Source: Bdellovibrio sp. UBA4095
GTDB taxonomy: Bacteria; Bdellovibrionota; Bdellovibrionia; Bdellovibrionales; Bdellovibrionaceae
Reading direction: 5' to 3'
NCBI GenBank assembly: GCA_002381805.1
Contig: DFXZ01000014.1
Span: 62,001-126,000, forward strand
Length of the DNA stretch: 64,000 nt
The position numbers and the translations under genes were made by a program. A model generated the notes under the pieces. It worked only from the letters and a program-made list of their open reading frames with translations. It had not been told where the DNA came from and did not search any database. Shown one piece after another: positions 53,164 to 62,493 of the stretch (its first letter is position 1; each line of letters opens with the position of its first letter).

Positions 53164-54282
53164 TCACAAGCTCGGAACTTCTTTCAACACAGCTTCGAGA
53201 GCCTCAATAGCCGCAGTATTTTCGTGCTCAAGCCCGACACTCAATCTCAAATGAGTCTTAAAACCGTAGTTCAATAACGGTCTCATAATAATGCCACGAC
53301 GGAGCAAAGCTTCGTTTACTTTGACAGCGTCACGAAGGGTGTCAAACATGACAAAATTACCCTGAGATGGAATGTAAGGCAGGCCTAATTCTTCTAACTT
53401 CTTGTAGAAGTAATCAAGCCCTTTCCAACAAATCTGCTGCGAACGCTCAATAAAATCGTCATCTTGCAGAGCTGCATTTGCGGCGACCTGAGCTAAATCG
53501 TTGACATTGAAGGGCTTGCGCACCCGGTTATAAACTTCAATGACTTCCTCGGGGCCGATCATGGCTCCGACGCGAAATCCAGCTAAGCCGTATATCTTGG
53601 AGAAAGTTCTTAAGACGATAAGATTCTTATATTTGCCCATATACGTCTGAGCCGAAACATAGTCTTTCGCTCTGACAAATTCGTTGTAGGCCTCGTCAAA
53701 AACGATCATGACATCGTCACGATTTCCGAGCTTTTCAAGAAAGCTTTCAACTTCTTTCTTATTTGCATAACTACCTGTTGGATTGTTCGGATTGGAAACG
53801 AACACAAGGCGAATATCTGTTTCAGGATGACTTAAGAAATAATTGGCAATTGCATCAAGGTCGAATCTGAAACCGGGAGCCATCGGAACCTTGTGCAAGG
53901 TCGCACGATTCGCACCCGAACTGACCTCATAGGCATTGAATGCGGCTTCGGATGTTAAGACACCTTGTTTGGGTTCACAAAAAATTCTGGTGAGCAGATC
54001 AATAACCTCGTCACTGCCATTGCCAATTGCCAATTGTTTTGTAGAAAATCCCCATTTTTTTGAAATCGTATTCAGCAATTCATAATGAGAAGGATCAGGA
54101 TAAAGATGCTGATGATCAAGGGCTGCGCGAACCGCTGCTATCGCCTTGGGGCTGGGACCTAAAGGATTCTCGTTACTTGCCAGCTTATAAACCTTAGTGA
54201 GCCCATATTCGCGCTGAGTTTCCGAAATCGGCTTCCCAGGTCTGTAGGGAACCAGATTCAGAATTTCGGGAGAAATCTTCAC
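53164..54282 (-). CDS. hisC: Histidinol-phosphate aminotransferase
   Basis: The product has 372 residues from a GTG at 54282, preceded by AAGGA at 7 bases; the frame is open to an ATG at 54387, but that would run into the divergent gene and exceed the family length. Key parts are ASNENPLGPSP, SNPNNPTG, DEAYNEF and the PLP Lys229 in TFSKIYGLAGFRVG. It makes histidinol phosphate in histidine synthesis. In this setting it could also act on Phe or Tyr, as some HisC homologues do. It is divergent from the HyuA-like gene. Confidence 0.9.
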   Translation of the reverse strand: MKISPEILNLVPYRPGKPISETQREYGLTKVYKLASNENPLGPSPKAIAAVRAALDHQHLYPDPSHYELLNTISKKWGFSTKQLAIGNGSDEVIDLLTRIFCEPKQGVLTSEAAFNAYEVSSGANRATLHKVPMAPGFRFDLDAIANYFLSHPETDIRLVFVSNPNNPTGSYANKKEVESFLEKLGNRDDVMIVFDEAYNEFVRAKDYVSAQTYMGKYKNLIVLRTFSKIYGLAGFRVGAMIGPEEVIEVYNRVRKPFNVNDLAQVAANAALQDDDFIERSQQICWKGLDYFYKKLEELGLPYIPSQGNFVMFDTLRDAVKVNEALLRRGIIMRPLLNYGFKTHLRLSVGLEHENTAAIEALEAVLKEVPSL

Positions 54283-54381
54283 TTTAGAATCCTTTTCATC
54301 GAGAATTAATTTTGCTATACCTAAACGCCAAGCTTTAACAATATTTACTGCTGAATGCAAATTCAATAGAGAGCGTTTATA

Positions 54382-55746
54382 ATGCAAAACAGATTTCTGT
54401 TAGGTATCAGCGTGGGAGAATCCTTCGCTGAGTTTAGTTTACTCTCCGGCGACGAGCCCCTTGCGCACAAGCGAATCTTCTTAGCCCGAGAAAACCTGAA
54501 AAGCTCTTTGCAACAGTTTCTGGCAGAACATCACGATAAAGTCCCGCAAAAAGTTTTTATCAGCCTACGGTTCTCTGAGAAACTTCTGGATCAGCGCTTT
54601 AGCGGTGCAATAGCTCAAGTGACTACCGAGGGTTTCGAAAACTGGTTGAATCTGCGCCGCGAACCGAAGTTCTCTTTAAACAACAAAGATCTTTCTTTTG
54701 CTGTCAATGAACGAGTGCGTGCGGATGGCTCCGTCGAAAAGTCACTTGATATCGCAGAACTGGAAGCTATCGCTACCAAACTTCAACTTGTCCAATGCAA
54801 AAAGATTTGTCTTTATTTTCTGCACTCGAACACCAATCCACTGCATATCAATACGGCACGATCTTTTTTCCTCGAGAAAGGTTTTGAAGTCTTCACCCCG
54901 GAAAGAACAGACAATTCCGATGAAGTCAGTCGCTGGAACAAGAACAGTCTGAATGCTGCTATTTCAGGAGTTATCGAAGAATTACAAAAAGATCTTGCCG
55001 AAGCCCTGAACTCCATTCCTTCCGAAAATATCCACTACGTCAGTTCCGAAGGAAAGCTCTTCGAGCGAGATGCCAAAGACAATCCACTTTCAAGTCTGTT
55101 TTCGCTGTATACGGCCTTAGCACAGACTTATGCGACGAAAGATGCTTCTGACATTCTGTACCTGGGACTGGAAAGTTTTGTTCTGATTTCAGGGAACAAG
55201 TGGAACAAAATCTGGCAAAGCCCCTGGGGCGAGACAGAAGTCTCTCACCCTTGGGTGACGAAGCTTAAGCTGCAACCGACTTCGGGTCTGGATTTGAATG
55301 TCTTCGAAAGGGTCGACTTTCTGTCTCGCAATGAAGGTTGGGAACCCGGTCCGATGTTCTTGGGACGTGGGCAGAAGCTGACTTTGTTGGATTTATGGTC
55401 CGAGAACACTAAGCTGGCAAAGGTCCCAGGTCTTGAAGATCGGATTGCCGCTTCGGGAGTGCAGCGATTTAAGAATTCACTTCTGGCTCTTTCTAAAATC
55501 AGTCGCAATCACAACAATGATCAGAGCCATGTCATCAAGGATCTGCAAAGCTTAGCGATACAACGTATGGCATTACAGTCCCGATTGGATCGTCAGAATG
55601 AACGAATCGTGGTCACAGGCCCGTTGGCAGAAATTTTTGGCAATGCTTTTAAGAAAGATAAAAAAGCCAAAGTCGTGCCGCAAGCCTTTACGGATGCGAC
55701 TGCGACCGCATTAATGGGACTTCGTCAGTTAAAGGATCAAAGATGA
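54382..55746 (+). CDS. Degenerate HyuA-like (hydantoinase/oxoprolinase A) protein
   Basis: The product has 454 residues; usual HyuA proteins are near 650-700. It overlaps the HyuB gene by ATGA and ends with a HyuA-like tail (ERIVVTGPLAEIFGNAF through ATATALMGLRQL). However, the ATP-binding start D-x-GGTFTD is replaced by GISVGESFAEFSLL, and the second phosphate motif (DMGGTSTD) reads YLGLESFVLISG. Both lack the Asp and Gly needed for ATP use, so ATP-dependent catalysis looks lost. AGAGAG lies about 9 bases before the ATG. The link to HyuA is therefore by position and weak similarity. Confidence 0.65.
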   Translation: MQNRFLLGISVGESFAEFSLLSGDEPLAHKRIFLARENLKSSLQQFLAEHHDKVPQKVFISLRFSEKLLDQRFSGAIAQVTTEGFENWLNLRREPKFSLNNKDLSFAVNERVRADGSVEKSLDIAELEAIATKLQLVQCKKICLYFLHSNTNPLHINTARSFFLEKGFEVFTPERTDNSDEVSRWNKNSLNAAISGVIEELQKDLAEALNSIPSENIHYVSSEGKLFERDAKDNPLSSLFSLYTALAQTYATKDASDILYLGLESFVLISGNKWNKIWQSPWGETEVSHPWVTKLKLQPTSGLDLNVFERVDFLSRNEGWEPGPMFLGRGQKLTLLDLWSENTKLAKVPGLEDRIAASGVQRFKNSLLALSKISRNHNNDQSHVIKDLQSLAIQRMALQSRLDRQNERIVVTGPLAEIFGNAFKKDKKAKVVPQAFTDATATALMGLRQLKDQR

Positions 55747-57149
55747 GCTATCAAATCGAACTGTTTCATTCGCTTCTCAATGATTTTTTAAATGGCGAGT
55801 CTGCACTGATGACTCTGGATGGAAATGTTCTCGCCGTGCGCGGCATTCAGCCAGCAACTTATGGAACACTGAACACCGCAGCCCTGACTGCCCAAAAATA
55901 CTTGAACTTGCAAGAAGGTGATATTGCAATTTTGAATGACCCTTATAGTGGCGGCAGCACATTAAACGAAATGACTTTCGTTATGGCCATCTCTGAGGAT
56001 CTTATTTGGGTTCTGCGCAAGAGCTTGGGAAAGTCAGTGAAGCTTGCCAACTCTGTTGAAGAGGAAGGATTGCGCATTCCACCAACCCCACTGTTGCAAA
56101 AAGGCCAAATGAACGAAGTGATCATGTCGGCAATGCAGGCTCATCCAGCATGTCCTCCGGGATTAGCGGAGTGGCTCAGAACACAATGTCAGTTTTTGCA
56201 AAGCGAAGCGAAAAAGTTAATCGAAGCGATCGAGTTTGCCGGCTTCGAAATTACTTCCGAACTCATCGACGACTATTTAAAACTCTGCCGCGATAGAGCC
56301 CGGCAGATTATTGCCGAGAAAGCCAGCGGCGAAACTCGTGCTGATATTGTTTTGGATAGCGGCGAACTTCTGCGTTTAAATATGGAAATTCATGAAGGCA
56401 AAGTTATTATGGATTTTAGCGGCACTTCAGCTGCCAAGACTGTTTGGCTGACCGAGTCTGCTACCTTTGGAGCCTGCTATTATGCCATCAGCAGCTTTTA
56501 TGGTTTCGCGAATATTTCTAACTCTGGTTCTTTTTCGGCCGTACAGATCATTAAACCCACAAATTGCTGGCTGGTCGCCAAATATCCAGCACCCATCAGC
56601 AAGGGATTGGTCAGTGGCATCTCTGCACTTAAAAGTGCAATCGGCTTAGCATTGTCCCAGATTCACCGAAAGCATGAAAAATCCTTAAGCTGTCACTGCC
56701 CGCTCGAAATCGAACTGCAACATCAAGGTCATCAAATAGCTTTTTCGATCCCAGGAGGCGAAGGCGCGACTCAAGGGCATGATGGTCAGCACGCTCATAT
56801 GAAGCATCTGTCCATAGAGCAACTTGAGCGCGAACTGCCAGTGAAGGTATTGCGAGTCGATTCCCGCCATTCTAATGGAGGCAATGGTAAATACACCGGA
56901 GGCAGAGGCTTGCTTCTGAAGCTGGAGGCCCTTGCCGAGACTCAGCTAACTTGGATGACCGATTTGACATTGCATCGTCCTCGACTGCCAAAAGATTGCT
57001 CTCACGGAGACCCTACAGAGATTATCCTGGAGCACTCTGATAGCAAAAGCACTCTGCCGGTTTTAGGCCAGCAAACTCTTGCTAAAGGCGACACCGTGGT
57101 CTTCTGCACGGGGTCCGGCGGGGGCTTTGGACGAGCTGAACAAAGCTAG
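55743..57149 (+). CDS. HyuB-like hydantoinase/oxoprolinase B protein
   Basis: The product has 468 residues (typical HyuB is 520-580). Family features are present: LNDPYSGGSTLNE, DFSGTSAA, a Gly-rich GGNGKYTGGRGLLL near 380-393 and the final GSGGGFG. HyuB hydrolyses cyclic ureides or 5-oxoproline-like lactams together with HyuA. Here the partner lacks ATP motifs, so the reaction is uncertain. It starts inside the stop of the HyuA-like gene. Confidence 0.85.
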   Translation: MSYQIELFHSLLNDFLNGESALMTLDGNVLAVRGIQPATYGTLNTAALTAQKYLNLQEGDIAILNDPYSGGSTLNEMTFVMAISEDLIWVLRKSLGKSVKLANSVEEEGLRIPPTPLLQKGQMNEVIMSAMQAHPACPPGLAEWLRTQCQFLQSEAKKLIEAIEFAGFEITSELIDDYLKLCRDRARQIIAEKASGETRADIVLDSGELLRLNMEIHEGKVIMDFSGTSAAKTVWLTESATFGACYYAISSFYGFANISNSGSFSAVQIIKPTNCWLVAKYPAPISKGLVSGISALKSAIGLALSQIHRKHEKSLSCHCPLEIELQHQGHQIAFSIPGGEGATQGHDGQHAHMKHLSIEQLERELPVKVLRVDSRHSNGGNGKYTGGRGLLLKLEALAETQLTWMTDLTLHRPRLPKDCSHGDPTEIILEHSDSKSTLPVLGQQTLAKGDTVVFCTGSGGGFGRAEQS

Positions 57150-57181
57150 AAATTTGGACCGCGCCGCCACAATGAAACTTT

Positions 57182-57189
57182 GTTAGAAT
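57182..57189 (+). promoter_or_regulatory. Extended -10 box before msrA
   Basis: TGT followed by TAGAAT (57184-57189) makes an extended -10 element ending six bases before the ATG at 57196. No -35 and no Shine-Dalgarno are seen. Confidence 0.4.
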
Positions 57190-57195
57190 AAAGCC

Positions 57196-57783
57196 ATGAG
57201 AAATCTAATTCTTGTTCTTTCAGTACTGTTCGCTGGTTTTACTTTTGCCCACGCAAATCAGAAAAAGGAAACTAATATGAACCCGGTTAATCATGAAGTT
57301 GCCTATTTAGCTGGTGGATGCTTTTGGGGTATGGAAGACCTCCTGAAGAAAATTCCCGGTGTTCTCGAAACCGAAGTCGGCTATATGGGTGGAAAAATAA
57401 AGAATGCGACTTACAATATCGTCAAGACCGGCACAAGCAACCATGCGGAAACTGTGAAGATCGTCTTCGATCCCCAAAAAATAAACTATGGTGATCTTCT
57501 GCTTCACTTCTTTAAGATGCATGACCCGACAACTTTGAATCAACAGGGCAATGATGTTGGAACTCAGTATCGAAGTGCCATTTTCTACACAAGCCCTGAA
57601 CAGAGAGACGAAGCAGAACGAATCAAAACTCGTGTCGACAGTTCCAAAGCTTGGAAGAGACCCGTTGTTACTCAGATTCTTGGGGCCGAAGAATTTTGGA
57701 AAGCAGAAGAGTACCATCAGGATTATCTAAAGAAAAATCCCGGTGGCTACACTTGCCACTTTGTTCGCCCTTTAACATTCTGA
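57196..57783 (+). CDS. msrA: Periplasmic peptide methionine sulfoxide reductase MsrA
   Basis: The product has 195 residues, with a signal peptide ending near AHA. The catalytic motif is GGCFWG with Cys42, followed by VGYMGG and the ending GYTCHF with a resolving Cys187. Export points to repair of oxidised methionines in envelope proteins. A Met at 28 (MNPVNHEVAYL) would give a cytoplasmic form, so a second start is possible. About 200 bases without a gene follow it; I see no clear element there apart from AT-rich stretches. Confidence 0.95.
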   Translation: MRNLILVLSVLFAGFTFAHANQKKETNMNPVNHEVAYLAGGCFWGMEDLLKKIPGVLETEVGYMGGKIKNATYNIVKTGTSNHAETVKIVFDPQKINYGDLLLHFFKMHDPTTLNQQGNDVGTQYRSAIFYTSPEQRDEAERIKTRVDSSKAWKRPVVTQILGAEEFWKAEEYHQDYLKKNPGGYTCHFVRPLTF

Positions 57784-57985
57784 TTTTCATAATCAAATTT
57801 CCAAGTTTTACATAAATTGAGCCGAGATTTGTTTATCCTCCGAGGGCGTGGATGCCTTTATATTAAATTTATTGCGACCTCAGTCTCTTAAAATCCCACC
57901 AGATTACAAGTCGGTAAGAGCCTCAATTCATTGATGCATCTTTCAGATCCGCAAAGTAATTCCTAACTTGTTACTGGGAGTGTCC

Positions 57986-58768
57986 ATGTTTTTAGTACTT
58001 TTAAAGCTAATTGTTGCGATCTTTTCTATCTTTTCGATGTCGATTTCCGTTGATGCCTCTTCGCTTTCATCACCCCTTCTAATTAAATCTGATGCCCGCT
58101 GTCCTTATGTCTGTGACCTAAACAGTGATAAGCCAGGCTATATGGTTGAGATCATCCGAATGATTTTTACTAAGAAGGGTCAACCAATTGAGCTGCGCAC
58201 GACCAACTGGGCGCGAGCCGTTAATGAGGTCAGGGCTAACAAAGCTGATGCCCTTTTGGGTGCTACCAAAGAAGACGCGCCCGAGCTTATCTTTCCCGAT
58301 AGCCCGCTAGGACAAGCGCATCGGTATTTCTTTATTCACAAAAATGCAAACTGGAGTTATCGCGGAAGAGCGTCCCTGCAGAGCCGCAGAGTCGGAGTCG
58401 TGAATGGCCACACCTACGGTCAACCTATCAGCGAACTTATTCATAGTAAACATAAGTCCATAATTACCTTCTCTGGAAGCAACCCACTTCAACAAATATT
58501 GAAGATGATGGAAAGCGGTCGCCTGGATGCCTTTATTGAGGATCCCGTCATTTTAAAGCAGGCTCTCTCAAAACAAGAGATTGAGAGCTTTCTGAAATCG
58601 GATGGTACTAAAGGTATCAGCAGCTCGGCATTGAATATTGCCTTCAGCCCCAAGCACCCTCAAGCTGAACAGTTCGCTAAATGGATAAACCAAGGCGTTC
58701 AAGAGCTTCGTCAGAGTGGTCAACTGCAGGACATCTTAGATAAATACAATCTCGTCGATTGGGAATAA
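57986..58768 (+). CDS. Periplasmic amino-acid-type binding protein (SBP_bac_3)
   Basis: The product has 260 residues from the ATG at 57986, with GGGAG 5 bases upstream. The signal peptide ends near VDA. The body is a family-3 solute-binding fold: CPYVCDLNSDKPGYMVEIIRMIF, TTNWARAVNEVRANKADALLGA, GVVNGHTYG and the GRLDAFIEDP block, ending LDKYNLVDW. No transporter genes adjoin, so it may serve as a ligand sensor or feed a distant ABC importer. A Cys pair near 33 and 37 could be structural. Confidence 0.8.
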   Translation: MFLVLLKLIVAIFSIFSMSISVDASSLSSPLLIKSDARCPYVCDLNSDKPGYMVEIIRMIFTKKGQPIELRTTNWARAVNEVRANKADALLGATKEDAPELIFPDSPLGQAHRYFFIHKNANWSYRGRASLQSRRVGVVNGHTYGQPISELIHSKHKSIITFSGSNPLQQILKMMESGRLDAFIEDPVILKQALSKQEIESFLKSDGTKGISSSALNIAFSPKHPQAEQFAKWINQGVQELRQSGQLQDILDKYNLVDWE

Positions 58769-58837
58769 CCTAAACTGTTGAGCCAGTCTGCTTTAAGAAG
58801 CTACAGACCGGTCGATCAGTTTATTTGAAGCCTGTTC

Positions 58838-60049
58838 TTAATGGGTTTCAAAAACTTTGGCGCCAATTTCTTCCAGAGATTTTCGTATTTTCTCGGCATG
58901 TTCCAGACTTGTTGTTTCGAGAACAAAGTCGATACGAGTTTCGCGAAGCGAGAGTCCCTTAGAGACCCTGTCGTGCCGAACTTCGAGGATATTCGCTTTC
59001 TCTGCGGCTATGACTTGAGTAAGACGACTGAGGTTTCCGGGAAGGTCATCGACGATTACAGAAAGCTCGCACAAGCGTCCTCGTAAGATTTGACCACGAT
59101 CGATGATCTTACTGACAACGTTCAAATCAATATTGCCACCGCTGATGACGATGCAACATTTTTTTCCCAGATTAAGGCCCCTTTGCATTGCTGCTGCCAT
59201 TGCCGCGGCCCCTGAACCTTCAGCCACGGTTTTCGCACGCTCCATCAGAAAAACGATCGCTTCGGCGATTTCGTCATCACTAACGGTAACGACTTCATCA
59301 ACATACTTTGAAATAAAATTCTCATAGATAAGAGGCGATGGATTTTTGATGGCAATACCGTCAGCAATAGTGGCGGCCCTTTTTTGTACAGCCACCTGTT
59401 GTTTATTGTACAAACAAGCCATCCCAGGAGCGCGATCACTCTGCACGCCAATTATGCGCACTTTTGGATTGATCGACTTAATCGCCAATGCAACCCCACT
59501 GATCAGCCCACCTCCGCCGATGGGAACTATGACCGTATCCAGATCAGGAACCTTTTCAATTATTTCTAATCCAACCGTTCCTTGTCCCGCGATGATCTTT
59601 TCGTCTTGATAAGGATGTACGAAAGTATAGCCTTCGTTTTTCTCAAGCTCTTTAGCGTGCTCATAGGCTTCATCATAGATTTCGCCTTTAAGAACGACCT
59701 GAGCTCCATAGGCCCTCGTTGCGGCCGCTTTATTGATGGAAGCGTTTTCAGGCATCACAATAACTGATTTTACACCAGCTAACGTTGCTGACAATGCGAC
59801 TCCCTGCGCATGATTACCAGCAGAGCTTGCAACCACTCCGCGTGCCTTTTCAATTGCCGTGAGGCTGGAGATTTTATTATAGGCACCACGAAATTTAAAG
59901 CTTCCCGTGCGCTGAGTGTTTTCAAATTTGAAGAAGATGTCGCTACCAAGCAATTTGCTGGCACTGATGGAATGGTTCATCTCGGTATGAGAAATAACCT
60001 TCTTCAATAATTCACGAGCCTGCTTAATATCGTCCAGCGTCACTTTCAT
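58838..60049 (-). CDS. ilvA: Threonine ammonia-lyase (threonine dehydratase) with ACT domain
   Basis: The product has 403 residues. The PLP Lys52 is in GSFKFRGA, and the phosphate clamp is GGGGLISG near 177-184. An ACT domain follows at about 325-403 (LSVIVDDLPGNLSRLTQVI). The enzyme converts threonine to 2-oxobutyrate and ammonia. A single ACT domain of this type fits the shorter IlvA/TdcB-like group and not the long E. coli IlvA. It is convergent with the binding-protein gene. Confidence 0.93.
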   Translation of the reverse strand: MKVTLDDIKQARELLKKVISHTEMNHSISASKLLGSDIFFKFENTQRTGSFKFRGAYNKISSLTAIEKARGVVASSAGNHAQGVALSATLAGVKSVIVMPENASINKAAATRAYGAQVVLKGEIYDEAYEHAKELEKNEGYTFVHPYQDEKIIAGQGTVGLEIIEKVPDLDTVIVPIGGGGLISGVALAIKSINPKVRIIGVQSDRAPGMACLYNKQQVAVQKRAATIADGIAIKNPSPLIYENFISKYVDEVVTVSDDEIAEAIVFLMERAKTVAEGSGAAAMAAAMQRGLNLGKKCCIVISGGNIDLNVVSKIIDRGQILRGRLCELSVIVDDLPGNLSRLTQVIAAEKANILEVRHDRVSKGLSLRETRIDFVLETTSLEHAEKIRKSLEEIGAKVFETH

Positions 60050-60202
60050 ACCAAGTCCTCAAATTTCTTTTATGCCCTACTTTCGTCTAAAATACTGCGG
60101 CAATCAAGCCGATTCCTGGCGGCGCTTTGGGCGTAGGTCCTGTTTTTTGAGCTCAGATTCTATCTTTCCTTATTTATTCCGAAAAGAGGTTTAGGAGCTT
60201 TA

Positions 60203-61321
60203 TTGGTTTCACTTAAACGCTGGGCCCGCACGGCTACATCACTGATTTTCGTCACGACCACAGCATTTGCGAGTGGCCTCGATGATTTACGTCTTGAGCT
60301 TGATGGCAATATGCATGGGCGCTCTTCCGTTGATTTCACAAAAAAGGCTCGCAACGTCTCTTACGTTATTCCTAAGGGGACCCAAGGTACGGTTCTTGAA
60401 ACACGGAAATTACGACAAACAGGTTCGTACGGAGTCAAAATCCGAATTACCAAACTCGGTGGTAAACCTGGGGCAACCAAGGCCAAGGTCAATGACGAAA
60501 CTTGGGTTTATTTCTCTCAGAAAAATCCGTGGCTGAGTTTCGAAAATAAAGAAGGCCAGCCTGTTCAAGATCCCGAACTCGCATTGACGGCTATTGCTCG
60601 GCGCAAAGGACAGGGGCTGCCGCCAGAATCTGGGGTCGTTCCCGTTCCCGAACTCCCTAAATACCAAGAAGTTATTCAAGAGCAACTGCCTGACGTTGAT
60701 CCAAACGAAAAACGTAGCGCTGATCGAAGTCAAACTGAAGCAGGCTTCTGTACGGATTGCACAGTGCCACCCCAGGTTGATCCCTCAGTTAAAAACTTGC
60801 AGGACATCAAAGTCGTCCAGCAAGCAATCCCCCCGGTGACTGATCCGAACAATCCGTGGTCACATGACAAAATGATCACGAAGTATTCGAGCAGTCAGGA
60901 AGTGGAATCTGCCATCAAATATGCGATGAGAAATAAAAGTCCTCGCTCGCGCAAATATTGCTATCGTTATGTCAAACGGGCCCTGTTGGGCGGTAAGATG
61001 ATTCGCTCCTACCCACCTGGTGCCTATGCAAAACAGGGCGTTCGGGATTTAAAACGACAAGGAATGATCAATTTACTGGATGATCCAAAGTACAGAGCGC
61101 AAATTAAGTCTCCAGATGATGCCCCTAAAGGGGCTGTCATTGTCTATCATAACGACACCAATGAATATGGAGACATTCAGATTAAAACCGATTGGGGATC
61201 CAAAGGTGGTTACGTCAGTGACTTTTACGGAGAAAACTCGTTTTTAAATTCACCCAAGGCGAAGCGCTATGCACGCTTAGGAAAACCTTACAGAATGATC
61301 GGAATAATGGTGAAGCCATGA
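60203..61321 (+). CDS. Secreted protein with SH3b-like and CHAP-like regions
   Basis: The product has 372 residues and starts at a TTG with AGGAG 5 bases upstream; the signal peptide ends near AFA. The N-terminal part (about 35-115) resembles a bacterial SH3-like domain (GTQGTVLETRKL, TWVYFSQ). The linker (130-220) is Pro/Gln-rich. The last 150 residues look like a Cys-peptidase fold: KYCYRYVKRALL with a probable nucleophile Cys, then GAVIVYHND and YGDIQIKTDWG followed by YVSDFYG. In the relatives I recall, the middle motif reads GHIxIKT with a catalytic His; here it is Asp. So it may be an inactive wall hydrolase. The next gene overlaps it by ATGA. Confidence 0.7.
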   Translation: MVSLKRWARTATSLIFVTTTAFASGLDDLRLELDGNMHGRSSVDFTKKARNVSYVIPKGTQGTVLETRKLRQTGSYGVKIRITKLGGKPGATKAKVNDETWVYFSQKNPWLSFENKEGQPVQDPELALTAIARRKGQGLPPESGVVPVPELPKYQEVIQEQLPDVDPNEKRSADRSQTEAGFCTDCTVPPQVDPSVKNLQDIKVVQQAIPPVTDPNNPWSHDKMITKYSSSQEVESAIKYAMRNKSPRSRKYCYRYVKRALLGGKMIRSYPPGAYAKQGVRDLKRQGMINLLDDPKYRAQIKSPDDAPKGAVIVYHNDTNEYGDIQIKTDWGSKGGYVSDFYGENSFLNSPKAKRYARLGKPYRMIGIMVKP

Positions 61322-61764
61322 AATATTTTAAAATAGCTCAGTTCTTAGTCGGCTCTCTGATTGCATTTTCCGCCTCTTCCTCTTGGGCGGACTTTAAAAC
61401 TGGCAAAGAGGCAATTCAAAAGTTAAAAAGCTATAACTCTGAAAGCATTAAACCGAAAGCCACGCGCAAAACAGATTCTGTCGCGCTAACCGAAGACGAA
61501 ATTTTTGATCGCTTGGCGGATGCCGTTGAAGTAGCTCTTGTCGAAAAGAGCAATGTGCCCCTTCGCGAAGAAATATATCGAGTCGCCATTATGATGTTGA
61601 AGTACGATCCGACACAGTACGCTGGCGAACTGGTGCTTCCACTTTATCAACAGGACAAAAAGCTTTTCTTGGAAGAAACAAAAAAGCTTTCGACCGATGA
61701 TCGAAAGCTCTTAATTGAAGCGGTCGAAAATGCCCACCGCGAAAAAAATGAAGGTCACGGTTAA
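61318..61764 (+). CDS. Secreted helical protein of unknown function
   Basis: The product has 148 residues and a signal peptide ending SSSWA. The mature part is highly charged and mainly helical (Lys/Glu/Asp-rich), with one central helix bundle and no Cys. It overlaps the CHAP-like gene by ATGA, so the two are translated together and may act as a pair, for example enzyme and chaperone or inhibitor. It overlaps the tpiA stop by 4 bases on the other strand. No family is recognised. Confidence 0.6.
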   Translation: MKYFKIAQFLVGSLIAFSASSSWADFKTGKEAIQKLKSYNSESIKPKATRKTDSVALTEDEIFDRLADAVEVALVEKSNVPLREEIYRVAIMMLKYDPTQYAGELVLPLYQQDKKLFLEETKKLSTDDRKLLIEAVENAHREKNEGHG

Positions 61765-62486
61765 ACGGAAGCGATCTCACTGAATGACTTAGCTTCGAGA
61801 GACGCCCCGCCGACTAAAAAACCATCCACATGTTCAAGGCCGATAAGGCCTTTCGCATTATCTGGTTTGACACTTCCTCCATACAATATCGGCGCACCTT
61901 TAAATCCCATTTTCTCAAGGATCGAAAAGACATCTTTATGAGTTTCTGCGACTTGATCCGGTGAGGCCACCTTGCCTGTGCCAATTGCCCAAACTGGTTC
62001 ATAAGCAATCACGAGCGGCTTGGCTTTATCGGCCTTCGCCAGTCCCAAATGAAGCTGTGTCTCCAGCACGCGGAAGGTGTGAAGAGCCTCTCGCTCGTCT
62101 AGGGTTTCACCAATACAAAGCATTGGGATGAGCCCCAAGCTCTGAATGTGCGCAACCTTTTCAGCAATAGCACTGTCATCTTCAAGAAAGAGTTTCCTTC
62201 GCTCACTGTGTCCCACCAAGATGTAGCTACCACCCAGTTCTTTAACGACTTGGGCGGAATTTTCCCCAGTAAAAGCACCTTGAGCTTGGAAATAGCAATT
62301 CTGAGCACCGAACTTAATAGAAGTTCCCTTTACAGATTCACTGGCCGCTTCCAAAGAAATAGCAGGAGGGAAAAATACGATCTCTCCTGTTGCTTTCGTC
62401 GCCACTTCTTTAAACCGTGAGAAAAACTCTCTGGTTTCAAGTGGAGATTTAAAAAGCTTCCAGTTAGCGGCAAAAATCTTTTTCAT
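61761..62486 (-). CDS. tpiA: Triosephosphate isomerase
   Basis: The product has 241 residues from the ATG at 62486, preceded by AGGA. AANWK (Lys10), VGHSERR with the electrophile His, and AYEPVWAIGTG with the catalytic Glu are intact. It interconverts dihydroxyacetone phosphate and glyceraldehyde-3-phosphate. It follows pgk by 7 bases in a gap-pgk-tpiA operon. Confidence 0.97.
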   Translation of the reverse strand: MKKIFAANWKLFKSPLETREFFSRFKEVATKATGEIVFFPPAISLEAASESVKGTSIKFGAQNCYFQAQGAFTGENSAQVVKELGGSYILVGHSERRKLFLEDDSAIAEKVAHIQSLGLIPMLCIGETLDEREALHTFRVLETQLHLGLAKADKAKPLVIAYEPVWAIGTGKVASPDQVAETHKDVFSILEKMGFKGAPILYGGSVKPDNAKGLIGLEHVDGFLVGGASLEAKSFSEIASV

Positions 62487-62493
62487 CACATTC

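Noticed and set aside
54376..54384. TATAAT-like sequence at the start of the HyuA-like gene
   Set aside because: It contains the start codon itself, so it cannot be the -10 box for this gene in this position.
54283..54387. Longer hisC from the ATG at 54387
   Set aside because: It would overlap the divergent start and exceed the family length; the GTG at 54282 has AAGGA.
58790..58815. Inverted repeat between the binding-protein gene and ilvA
   Set aside because: The GTCTG/CAGAC stem is only five bases with a long loop and no T-run, too weak to call a terminator.
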